Assembly: GCA_902465105.1 (NCBI GenBank)
Contig: CABQLM010000055.1
Span: forward strand, 1-13,608
Length of the DNA stretch: 13,608 nt
Direction of reading: 5' to 3'
DNA from: an uncultured Collinsella sp.
GTDB lineage: Bacteria; Actinomycetota; Coriobacteriia; Coriobacteriales; Coriobacteriaceae
Below, piece by piece: positions 7,659 to 13,608 of the stretch (the stretch's first letter is position 1; every line of letters starts with the position of its first letter). Both the position numbers and the translations under genes were made by a program. The notes beneath the pieces are model-generated. The model did not search any database. It saw only the letters and a list, made by a program, of their open reading frames with translations, and was not told the origin of the DNA.

Positions 7659-8525
7659 ATGGCATCGCGGTATCAGATTGTATGTATGGTGGTCGATTGC
7701 GGCAGTCTGAAACGTGCGGCGGACGAGCTGGGCTATACGCAAAGTGCGGTGAGCCAGGCCGTCAAGGCGCTCGAGCGCGAGCTGGGTACCACGCTTATCG
7801 AGCGCGGTAAGCAGGGCGTTTCGCTTACGCGCGACGGTAAACAATATCTGCCGTACCTGCGCCAGATTGTGACTGCCGAGGCCGAGCTCGAGGGCAAACG
7901 CCAGGAGCTGCTGGGGCTTTCGTCGACCGATATTCGCATTGCGACGTTTACCAACGTGAGTCGAACCGTGTTGCCGCGCGTGATCCGCGACTTTGGTGCG
8001 CTGCACCCGGGCGTACGCTTCACCCTCAAGCAGGGCGATTACACGCGCAACGCTCAATGGGTGCACGATGGCGTGGTTGATTTTTGTTTTACGGCACGCG
8101 GATTTACCGCTGGGCTCGAGAAGCGCGTCGTCTATCACGACGAGTTGGTGGCATTGTTGCCGGCCGCGCATCCGCTGACGGTAAAGGAAAAGGTGACACT
8201 CGCCGACCTGGCGTCTGAGCCGTTTGTGTTGCTGGATGAGGGCGAACAGAGTCTGGTGCTCGATGCATTCGCAACGCATGGGCTGTCGCCGCACGTGACG
8301 AGTGAGGTGACCGACGACTATACCATCATGGCGATGGTGGAGGAAGGTCTAGGCGTGAGCATGCTGTATCGCCGTACCGTTGAGGGCATGCGGGCCGATA
8401 TTCGCGTGCGGCCCATCGTGCACGCTCCTTCGCGCGACGTGGTGGCCGCCTGGCGCAGCTGGGACACCATGCCCATCGCCACGAGGCGCTTTATCGACTA
8501 TATGAGCTCACATATTGTCAATTAA
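7659..8525 (+). CDS. LysR family transcriptional regulator
   Basis: A 288-residue LysR-type regulator. The winged helix-turn-helix fills residues 1-60; GSLKRAADELGYTQSAVSQAVKALERELG (15-43) is the canonical DNA-binding motif, followed by LIERGKQGVSLTRDG (46-60). The rest is a two-lobe periplasmic-binding-like effector domain from about residue 90 (TDIRIATFTNVSRTVLPRVI). GGAGG lies upstream of the ATG at 7659. It is divergent from the EamA transporter, its most likely target. The MATE exporter converges on its 3' end and is a less likely one. The inducer is unknown. Confidence 0.94.
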   Translation: MASRYQIVCMVVDCGSLKRAADELGYTQSAVSQAVKALERELGTTLIERGKQGVSLTRDGKQYLPYLRQIVTAEAELEGKRQELLGLSSTDIRIATFTNVSRTVLPRVIRDFGALHPGVRFTLKQGDYTRNAQWVHDGVVDFCFTARGFTAGLEKRVVYHDELVALLPAAHPLTVKEKVTLADLASEPFVLLDEGEQSLVLDAFATHGLSPHVTSEVTDDYTIMAMVEEGLGVSMLYRRTVEGMRADIRVRPIVHAPSRDVVAAWRSWDTMPIATRRFIDYMSSHIVN

Positions 8526-8552
8526 TGACTGGCGTGGCGTTGAGTGCGGTGT

Positions 8553-9935
8553 TTAGCGGGCTGTCGCTTTGGCTTGGGTGGCACGATAGGTGCGTGCGGG
8601 GTGGCAGAGCAATACCGCCACGACCATAAAGAACGCCGTGGTGCCCAGGCTGATGGGGTAGACCATCATGATGTTCGCAAAGGTGCGGAAGTGCGGGAAC
8701 ACGCAAAACACCCAATAGAAGCGGATGCCGCAGACGCAGATCATGGTGATGAGGGCGGGCGTGAGCGAGATACCAAAGCCGCGCAGGTAGCCTGACATGT
8801 TTTCGTAGAACATGCTAAAGGCGTACGCAGGGAAGATCGAGCACACGCGGATATAGCCGATCGAGACGATGTTGGGATCGCTGTTGAACAGCGACAAGAT
8901 CTCGCGCCCCAGGCCGACAATAACGATAATCGTGGTGAGTGCAACGATACCGCCTTCGACCAGGCAGACCTTGAGTGTTTTGGTGCAGCGGTCGATCTGG
9001 CGGGCACCGTGGTTTTGTCCCACAAAGGTGGTACAAGCCTGGCTAAAGCTGTTGAGCAGGTTGTAGCACACGTACTCCAGGCTCATGGCGGCGCTCGATG
9101 CCGCCATGACCTCGGTGCCCAGGCTGTTGATGGCAGACTGGATGATGATGTTGGCGACGGCAAAGACGGCGCTCTGGATGCCGGCGGGCAGACCGATCTT
9201 GACGATGCGCTTGAGGGCGACGGGGTCGATAGCCAGGTCGCGTGGGGTGACGCGGACGACGGAGTCGGTCTTGAGCAGGCGGATAAAGAGCGTAGCGGCA
9301 CTGACGGTGTAGGCGATAGCGGTGGCGATGGCGACGCCCGCGACGCCCCAGTGGAGTACGGGGACAAAGATGAGGTCCAAGCCAATGTTGAGGACGGTGG
9401 ACACGGCAAGCGCCTGCAGCGGCATGCGGGTGATGCCGACGGAGCGGAAGATGGCGGCCTCAAAGTTGTAAAGCAAAATCGAGGGCATGCTCAGTAAAAA
9501 GACGCGCAGGTAGAGCGAAGCGAGCGGCATGGTCTCGGCGGGAACGTTGAGCGCGGCGAGCATGGGCTCGGCAAAGATCTCGCCCAGCGCGATGACGACA
9601 AAGCCTACGAGCGCCATTAAAATCGAGGTATGGACGGCGCGTTTGACCATGTTCTGATCGTTGCGGCCGATGGCGTTGGCGATGACCACGTTGGAGCCAA
9701 GCGACATGCCAATAAACAGGTTGAGCATAAGACTGGTAAGCGGAACATTGGAGCCGACCGCCGCCATGGCGAGGGTTCCCTGGTCGCCCGAGAAGTTACC
9801 GATGATGACCGTGGCGATGAGGTTCGACAGCTGCTCCAAGATGCTCGTGGCGGCCACGGGGAAGGCGAACAGGGGAATATTGCGCCACAGCGAGCCGGTG
9901 GTCATGTCAATGTGCTTAGATGCAGTGTCAGCCAT
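8553..9935 (-). CDS. MATE family multidrug efflux transporter
   Basis: A 460-residue integral membrane protein, the normal length for a 12-helix MATE exporter in the DinF/NorM-like group. It expels cationic drugs or metabolites using a sodium or proton gradient. It begins MTTGSLWRNIPLFAFPVAATSILEQL (residues 11-36), a very typical MATE opening (short helix, then helix 1 with the conserved P). The two six-helix halves are separated by a loop near residues 225-245. The ATG at 9935 has only a modest GAGAG-type ribosome binding site. That leader also carries a near copy of the repeat arm seen at 2266-2280. The 3' end lies 27 bases from the stop of the convergent LysR gene, with no visible terminator between. 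Confidence 0.94.
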   Translation of the reverse strand: MADTASKHIDMTTGSLWRNIPLFAFPVAATSILEQLSNLIATVIIGNFSGDQGTLAMAAVGSNVPLTSLMLNLFIGMSLGSNVVIANAIGRNDQNMVKRAVHTSILMALVGFVVIALGEIFAEPMLAALNVPAETMPLASLYLRVFLLSMPSILLYNFEAAIFRSVGITRMPLQALAVSTVLNIGLDLIFVPVLHWGVAGVAIATAIAYTVSAATLFIRLLKTDSVVRVTPRDLAIDPVALKRIVKIGLPAGIQSAVFAVANIIIQSAINSLGTEVMAASSAAMSLEYVCYNLLNSFSQACTTFVGQNHGARQIDRCTKTLKVCLVEGGIVALTTIIVIVGLGREILSLFNSDPNIVSIGYIRVCSIFPAYAFSMFYENMSGYLRGFGISLTPALITMICVCGIRFYWVFCVFPHFRTFANIMMVYPISLGTTAFFMVVAVLLCHPARTYRATQAKATAR

Positions 9936-9939
9936 GCGC

Positions 9940-9954
9940 TCTCAATCTCTAACA
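9940..9954 (+). repeat. Solo near-copy of the TCTCAATCTGTAACA repeat arm
   Basis: TCTCAATCTCTAACA differs by one base from the left arm of hairpin repeat 1 (2266-2280). No matching partner arm is seen nearby. It lies 5 bases upstream of the MATE start and includes the purine-rich stretch serving as its ribosome binding site on the minus strand. Confidence 0.45.
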
Positions 9955-9998
9955 TGCGTTTCAATACTCATTTGCGCAGTCGATGATACTCCTAATTA

Positions 9999-10031
9999 CC
10001 TAGTCATTGGGGACGTTCTTAAATGACTAGG
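9999..10031. repeat. REP-like hairpin with GGGAC loop, upstream of rlmA
   Basis: CCTAGTCATT (9999-10008) and AATGACTAGG (10022-10031) form a perfect 10-bp stem around the 13-base loop GGGGACGTTCTTA (10009-10021). The form (a short palindrome with an asymmetrical GGGAC-containing centre) resembles REP sequences moved by RAYT/Y1-type transposases. No transposase is in the window. A second hairpin with the same loop pattern lies just downstream of the same gene. Confidence 0.65.
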
Positions 10032-10086
10032 CGGGGGAGGCGTGAGACAATGGTGGGCGTTGTGTTGTTCGCGCTAAGGAGTTGCC

Positions 10087-10899
10087 ATGTTGTTGTGTCC
10101 CGTTTGCCATGAGCCGCTGGTGGATGACGAACGCGGTGCTGCATGCGCGGGCGGACACCGGTTTGACCGCGCTCGTGAGGGCTATCTATATCTACTGTGC
10201 TCGTCCAAGAGCGGTGACTCCATGGGCGATCCCAAGTCGCAGGCACGCAGCCGTCGTGACTTCCTGAATCGCGGTTACTATGCGCCGTTGCGCGATGCGA
10301 TGGTCGAGCTAGTGCGCGAACGAGCTCAGCGGTGCGCGGCTACGTCGGACAAGCCGCTGGCCTTGCTCGATATTTGCTGCGGCGAGGGCTATTACACGAG
10401 TGCCATGGGCGCGGTGCCGGGTGTGGGCGCTTACGGCTTTGACCTGGGCAAAGAGATGGTGCGCCTGGCCGCCAAGCGCGGCGACGCGACCTACTTTGTG
10501 GCCAACATGAAGGATATCCCCGTGGCAGACGGCGCCTTCGATATGGTGACCGAGCTCTTTGCTCCCTTTAACGAGCGCGAGTTTGCCCGCGTGCTGGCGC
10601 CCGAGGGCTCGCTTTACACCGTGGTGCCAGGTGCCCGCCATCTCTTTGGGCTCAAGGAGGTGCTCTACGACACGCCGTACTTCAACGACGAAAAGCTTCC
10701 GAAGACGACAGAGCTTAAGCTGGTCGGCACGCAGCGGGTGTCCGCGAACATTACGCTGGCGACGCAGACCGACATCGAGGCGGTGTTCCAGATGACGCCG
10801 TACTACTACCGCACACGCCCTGCCGATAAAGAGCGTCTGACAAACCTCGAAACCCTCCAAACCGATATCGACTTCATCATTGCCGAGTACCGCCACTAA
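10087..10899 (+). CDS. rlmA: 23S rRNA (guanine-N1)-methyltransferase, RlmA family
   Basis: A 270-residue SAM-dependent methyltransferase that should methylate N1 of G745 or G748 in helix 35 of 23S rRNA, near the macrolide site of the exit tunnel. The N-terminal zinc site has C4, C7, C20 and H24 (LLCPVCHEPL...CAGGH), followed by the RlmA-typical FDRAREGYLYLL. The SAM-binding motif is LDICCGEGYYT (94-104); its third position is C where E. coli RlmA has G. TPYYYRTRP near the C-terminus corresponds to the E. coli TPFAWRARP. Gram-positive relatives (RlmA-II, TlrB) use G748, and TlrB affects tylosin resistance, so G748 is the likelier target here. AAGGAG lies 5 bases before the ATG. Confidence 0.93.
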   Translation: MLLCPVCHEPLVDDERGAACAGGHRFDRAREGYLYLLCSSKSGDSMGDPKSQARSRRDFLNRGYYAPLRDAMVELVRERAQRCAATSDKPLALLDICCGEGYYTSAMGAVPGVGAYGFDLGKEMVRLAAKRGDATYFVANMKDIPVADGAFDMVTELFAPFNEREFARVLAPEGSLYTVVPGARHLFGLKEVLYDTPYFNDEKLPKTTELKLVGTQRVSANITLATQTDIEAVFQMTPYYYRTRPADKERLTNLETLQTDIDFIIAEYRH

Positions 10900-10934
10900 C
10901 CTACCAAAAAGGGACAGGTTTATTTTGGTAGGTT
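10898..10934. repeat. REP-like hairpin with GGGAC loop, overlapping the rlmA stop
   Basis: AACCTACCAAAA (10898-10909) and TTTTGGTAGGTT (10923-10934) form a perfect 12-bp stem around the 13-base loop AGGGACAGGTTTA (10910-10922). Loop length and pattern (GGGAC, four variable bases, TTA) match the hairpin at 9999-10031, though the stems differ beyond a shared CCTA/TAGG. The left arm includes the last two bases of the rlmA stop codon. It is not a U-tract terminator; a separate one follows. Confidence 0.65.
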
Positions 10935-10950
10935 TTATCTGGGTAAACGT

Positions 10951-10990
10951 AAAGGGCCGACCGCGTTGCTGCGCGATCGGCCCTTTTTAT
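10951..10990 (+). terminator. Intrinsic terminator of rlmA
   Basis: AAAGGGCCGA (10951-10960) pairs with TCGGCCCTTT (10977-10986). After one mismatch the stem continues as CGCG/CGCG around a 6-base loop, and TTTTTAT follows on the plus strand. It ends the rlmA transcript. A short A-run on the other side may let it also stop the convergent minus-strand gene ending at 11035. Confidence 0.88.
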
Positions 10991-11034
10991 TGGCGTATAT
11001 ACCAGAGTCACTGAGCGATTGACAAGGATGCGGC

Positions 11035-11439
11035 TTAGCTCAAACGGTCCATGCCCTCTTTTTTGACGCGGTTGGCAAGTACAAAGTAGATAATGCTGAC
11101 AATCAGGCCGGTAAAATCGGGGGTGCTTGAGCCGGTCCCACCCAAGAGGGGCAGGGAGAGAAGCAGGCTGATGACCGAACATGCTAGGCAGACGATGGAC
11201 CAAATCCAGACAACGCCAGCCTTGGCGGGATTGTTTGCCGCGCGGATGCCAAAGACGGCGGTCACAATTTCGACGACGCCCAATACGATGACGACGATGC
11301 AAGAAACGATCATGGCACCCGTGATATCGCCTGCCGCGCTGCCCGCAAAGAGCGCTGTAGCACCCATGCCTGCGCTTAGAATGCCGACGACAAAGAAGAA
11401 GAACGATAGGATTTTGAGTAATTTACAGGCGTTGCTCAT
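11035..11439 (-). CDS. Small four-helix membrane protein of unknown function
   Basis: A 134-residue integral membrane protein with four hydrophobic segments (about residues 10-32, 42-66, 76-98 and 108-124) and a charged end, RVKKEGMDRLS. I do not recognise the family; the layout recalls the small DUF4064-like or Tic20-like proteins common in Gram-positives. I chose the ATG at 11437-11439 because AAAGGA lies 8 bases before it and the protein then begins MSNACKLLKILSFFFF. A longer reading frame back to 11508 would add 23 residues rich in C, H and V without a ribosome binding site. It appears monocistronic. The gap to the next plus-strand gene (11440-11672) is 233 bases and shows no clear feature. 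Confidence 0.75.
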   Translation of the reverse strand: MSNACKLLKILSFFFFVVGILSAGMGATALFAGSAAGDITGAMIVSCIVVIVLGVVEIVTAVFGIRAANNPAKAGVVWIWSIVCLACSVISLLLSLPLLGGTGSSTPDFTGLIVSIIYFVLANRVKKEGMDRLS

Positions 11440-11672
11440 GGCTGGTCCTTTCGATACGAGTACGCCAACCTGGCGCACCCCATGTGCTGCACATATGGTG
11501 AAGCACATTGTAGTTCAACGCGGCGATGCATGCGCCTGAAAGCGCTTTGAGCCCACGCAGCCCAATCCGACCTTTCAAAAAGGAAAGCTGGACGTAAGCC
11601 AAATCGATGGCAGCTCATGTGCGGCGCTGAGATGATGAGGCCGTAACAAGGAGCTGTTCTTAAGGAGGAGCC

Positions 11673-11816
11673 ATGATGTACGGAGCAGGGCAAGTGCGTG
11701 AGCCGCGGTCGTTGGGAAGGCGTATGAGTGATTCTGTGATTGCCGTCGTGTGCACGGGATTGATGGCGGTGCTTTGCATTGGGATGCTGTGGACCATGTC
11801 GCATGTGGGACAATAG
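11673..11816 (+). CDS. 47-residue single-helix membrane protein
   Basis: A short reading frame with an exceptionally strong ribosome binding site, AAGGAGGAG (11662-11670). Two ATGs are in tandem at 11673 and 11676; the second is better spaced. The product begins with a basic, polar segment (about residues 1-20, with R9, R12, R16, R17). One hydrophobic helix follows (about 22-42, VIAVVCTGLMAVLCIGMLW), then SHVGQ. The positive N-terminus suggests an N-in topology. It ends 63 bases before rsmJ, with no visible terminator or promoter between, so the two may share a transcript. I do not recognise it. The ribosome binding site and clean helix argue that it is real despite its length. Confidence 0.65.
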   Translation: MMYGAGQVREPRSLGRRMSDSVIAVVCTGLMAVLCIGMLWTMSHVGQ

Positions 11817-11879
11817 CGGACGGTTGGGTGCTGGCATTAACGGCGCTCGCGTATTCGTTTTGCTTGTTAAGGAGTGCCC

Positions 11880-12584
11880 ATGGGCGTCGTCGATCCCTTT
11901 TCTGTTGCTCGGGCCGCGGGGCTTGAGCTGACCGGGAAGTCCGAGGGCCTCACGCTCACCGACGGCACGATGGAGTTGCGTGCCGATTTTACTCGCATGC
12001 TGCCACGGCTCAAACAGGGCCGCCTGCAGCAAGAGCTGCTGGTAAAGGCTGCCCGCGCGAAAGGCGTCGAGCAACCATGGGCAATTGACGCCACGGCAGG
12101 CTTTGGCGAGGACTCGCTGTTGCTGGCGGCTGCGGGCTTTACCGTCGATCTCTATGAACAGGATTGCGTGATCGCGGCACTCCTCAAGGATGCCTTAGAT
12201 CGCGCGGCAGATGATCCGGCGCTTGCGGCAGCCGTGGCGCGCATGCGCTTACATGCGGGCGAGGATAGCGTTGCCGGCCTTCGCCATACAGCCGAGCTGA
12301 TCGGGCAGGGCGAGCTCGTGGCTCCCAACGTGGTGTATCTGGACCCCATGTTTCCCGAGCGCACCAAGAGCGCGGCGGTTAAAAAGAAGTTCCAGCTCTT
12401 GCATCATCTGGAACAGCCGTGTGCCGATGAGGAGACGCTGGTCGAAGCTGCGCTTGCGGTGCACCCGCGTAAGGTCGTTATCAAGCGGCCGGTGAAGGGA
12501 CCGTTGCTTGCCGGTATGAAGCCGAGCTATCAGCTCGCGGGCAAGGCCGTGCGCTACGACGTTCTGGTGTCGCCGCGTCCGTAA
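11880..12584 (+). CDS. rsmJ: 16S rRNA (guanine-1516-N2)-methyltransferase, RsmJ family
   Basis: A 234-residue SAM-dependent methyltransferase of the RsmJ (YhiQ) family, which in E. coli makes m2G1516 in the 3' domain of 16S rRNA. Motifs: SAM-binding AIDATAGFGEDSLLLAAAG (residues about 68-86), catalytic-site DPMFP (155-159) followed by KSAAVKKK, and VVIKRP with LAGMKPSYQLAGKAVRYDV near the C-terminus. All correspond to conserved RsmJ segments. An upstream in-frame GTG at 11874 exists, but the ATG at 11880 has AAGGAG 5 bases before it and is preferred. RsmJ is best known from gammaproteobacteria, so site identity in this organism is inferred. No terminator is visible in the 48 bases to the convergent gene. 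Confidence 0.88.
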   Translation: MGVVDPFSVARAAGLELTGKSEGLTLTDGTMELRADFTRMLPRLKQGRLQQELLVKAARAKGVEQPWAIDATAGFGEDSLLLAAAGFTVDLYEQDCVIAALLKDALDRAADDPALAAAVARMRLHAGEDSVAGLRHTAELIGQGELVAPNVVYLDPMFPERTKSAAVKKKFQLLHHLEQPCADEETLVEAALAVHPRKVVIKRPVKGPLLAGMKPSYQLAGKAVRYDVLVSPRP

Positions 12585-12632
12585 CACGTTCATGATGGCT
12601 CGCGCTGCGTCAGCACCGCGCCGATGCGACGC

Positions 12633-12929
12633 TTACTTCCAGGGATGCGACGTCAAATGCCACCCGCCACAGTATTCGCATTTGTAGCAGGCAAGCCCGC
12701 GCCTGCCGCGGTTTTCGCAGTCGGCCATAACGGCCTCGGCCTCGGCACGCGTGTCGTAACGGTTTTTGCGCTCGCACGACTTGTAGCGCCAGGCTTCATC
12801 GCGCTCGGCGTCCAGAGCGTCGCGGCGCTCGTCCTCGCGCGCAAACAGGTCGCTCATATCGCCGCCGGTGGCAGCGCCCAAAAACTCGCTTTTGGCCTTT
12901 GACCAGGCGGCTCGCTTTTTGCTTCCCAT
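12633..12929 (-). CDS. Small Cys/His-rich (probable zinc-binding) protein
   Basis: A 98-residue soluble protein with a highly charged, probably helical first half. The C-terminal half is cysteine- and histidine-rich: C52, C71, C81, C84, C87, H91 and H95. The end, YKCEYCGGWHLTSHPWK, has the shape Y.C..C.GWHLT seen in small proteins of unknown function that follow a CxxK..Y..AEA helix, as this one does. It may bind zinc and nucleic acid, but I cannot assign a role. The ATG at 12927-12929 has AGAGGGG about 10 bases upstream; a TTG at 12950 would add seven residues. It is divergent from the GNAT gene, with an inverted repeat between. Confidence 0.72.
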   Translation of the reverse strand: MGSKKRAAWSKAKSEFLGAATGGDMSDLFAREDERRDALDAERDEAWRYKSCERKNRYDTRAEAEAVMADCENRGRRGLACYKCEYCGGWHLTSHPWK

Positions 12930-12954
12930 CTGCTTCGCGCCCCTCTTCAAACGC

Positions 12955-12984
12955 TGGTATCATTGCTCAATCAAAGTGATACCA
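12955..12984. promoter_or_regulatory. Inverted repeat in the divergent promoter region
   Basis: TGGTATCA (12955-12962) and TGATACCA (12977-12984) are perfect 8-bp arms 14 bases apart, in the 74-base gap between the minus-strand Cys/His protein gene and the plus-strand acetyltransferase gene. The position suggests an operator serving both. No regulator gene adjoins it. Promoter boxes are weak; on the minus strand TTGGTA and AATGAT are 16 bases apart and overlap the arms. Confidence 0.45.
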
Positions 12985-13003
12985 ATAAACGTGAGGTCGC
13001 CGC

Positions 13004-13495
13004 GTGATGATCAGAAAAACCCTCGATACCGACATTCCCGTCGTCATGGCTATCTATGACGCCGCCCACGCCTTTATGCGCGCGCACGGTAATGCCACGC
13101 AGTGGCCGGTGGGTACGCCCTCGGCGGAGCAGCTGGCTGCCGATATCGCCGCCGGTGGCAGCTATGTGTGCGAAGTCGACGGCCGCGTGGTGGCGACGTT
13201 CGCCTTTTTGCCGGGCCCGGACGAGTGCTACGACGTAATTGAGGACGGCCAATGGCGCAGTGACGCCCCGTACGCCGTGCTACACCGTGTGGCGTCCGAC
13301 GGCACCGCGCACGGTATCGCGGCTGCGATGTTTGCCTTTGCCAAGGAGCATGCCGACCACCTGCGCATCGATACGCATCGGGACAACCTACCCATGCAGG
13401 GTGCGAGCATCAAGGCGGGGTTTGAGCGCGCTGGCATCGTGTATGTGTCCGACGGTACCCCGCGCGTGGCGTTTGACTGGCTGCGTGAGGCATAA
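13004..13495 (+). CDS. GNAT family N-acetyltransferase
   Basis: A 163-residue GCN5-type acetyltransferase that should transfer acetyl from acetyl-CoA to an amine. It begins IRKTLDTDIPVVMAIYDAAHAFM, the usual first strand and helix. VCEVDGRVVATFAFLPG (55-71) gives strands 2 and 3. HRVASDGTAHGIAAAMFAFA (94-113) is the acetyl-CoA pyrophosphate-binding motif A in a form without the full Q/RxxGxG. LRIDTHRDNLPMQGASIKAGFERAG (120-144) is motif B, where the typical N-x-x-x lead is present. The start is GTG at 13004 (GAGG 7 bases upstream) or the ATG at 13007; they differ by one residue. Substrate unknown. Confidence 0.9.
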   Translation: MMIRKTLDTDIPVVMAIYDAAHAFMRAHGNATQWPVGTPSAEQLAADIAAGGSYVCEVDGRVVATFAFLPGPDECYDVIEDGQWRSDAPYAVLHRVASDGTAHGIAAAMFAFAKEHADHLRIDTHRDNLPMQGASIKAGFERAGIVYVSDGTPRVAFDWLREA

Positions 13496-13532
13496 GAGCG
13501 GGGACGCGCACCAACACTCCGCGTAAGCGAAG

Positions 13533-13556
13533 ATGGCCCCGGGTGGGGCCATTTTT
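13533..13556 (+). terminator. Intrinsic terminator after the acetyltransferase gene
   Basis: ATGGCCCC (13533-13540) pairs with GGGGCCAT (13545-13552) around a GGGT loop, with TTTTT after it (13552-13556). It lies 37 bases past the acetyltransferase stop. Confidence 0.88.
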
Positions 13557-13579
13557 GATTACGGGCTTTAGCCTGTGCG

Positions 13580-13596
13580 GGGCGCGCAGCGCGCCG
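13580..13596. repeat. Short GC palindrome at the window end
   Basis: GGCGCG (13581-13586) pairs with CGCGCC (13590-13595) around a 3-base loop. No T-tract follows before the window ends, and no gene is visible here. It may belong to a feature continuing past the edge. Confidence 0.3.
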
Positions 13597-13608
13597 CATC
13601 AGAAACCA

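Noticed and set aside
9009..9497. A 162-residue plus-strand frame opposite the MATE gene
   Set aside because: Composition is dominated by G, D and A and the frame is antisense to a certain gene.
11436..12074. A 212-residue minus-strand frame across the small-protein and rsmJ starts
   Set aside because: It runs antisense to rsmJ and through the intergenic region, has no ribosome binding site I could find, and gives no recognisable motif.

Overview
The window reads as ordinary chromosome of a high-GC Gram-positive bacterium. The closest fit I can offer is the Coriobacteriia (a Collinsella-like gut actinobacterium). That rests on GC-rich coding sequence, strong AAGGAG-type ribosome binding sites, short intergenic gaps and the style of the proteins; no rRNA or marker gene confirms it. 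I see no phage, plasmid, CRISPR, tRNA or insertion sequence.

Layout. 1-69 is the tail of a membrane protein. 2140 down to 160 (minus) is a three-gene operon: a YtrA-type GntR repressor, an ABC ATPase and an ABC-2 permease, with an inverted-repeat operator over its own promoter. 2141-2544 is a long intergenic region with three hairpins, two of which share the core TGTTACAGAT. Then come prfC (release factor 3), and a two-gene unit (queuosine-precursor-type VUT transporter plus SDR oxidoreductase) preceded by a possible preQ1-like leader. That unit ends at a strong terminator shared with the convergent ung. Upstream of ung on the same strand is a DMT/EamA transporter, divergent from a LysR regulator. 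A MATE exporter converges on the LysR gene.

An rlmA-type 23S rRNA methyltransferase follows, bracketed by two REP-like hairpins that share the same 13-nt loop pattern. After a terminator comes a small four-helix membrane protein (minus). A 47-residue single-helix protein with a very strong ribosome binding site, missed by a length cutoff, precedes rsmJ (16S rRNA methyltransferase). Last are a small cysteine/histidine-rich protein (minus) and a divergent GNAT acetyltransferase with a palindrome between them, ending in a terminator.

Together the genes cover translation and RNA modification (prfC, rlmA, rsmJ, perhaps queuosine uptake), DNA repair (ung) and several exporters with local regulators. 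No wholly new multi-gene system is evident. The most unusual content lies between genes: the structured repeats, the candidate riboswitch and the small membrane ORF.
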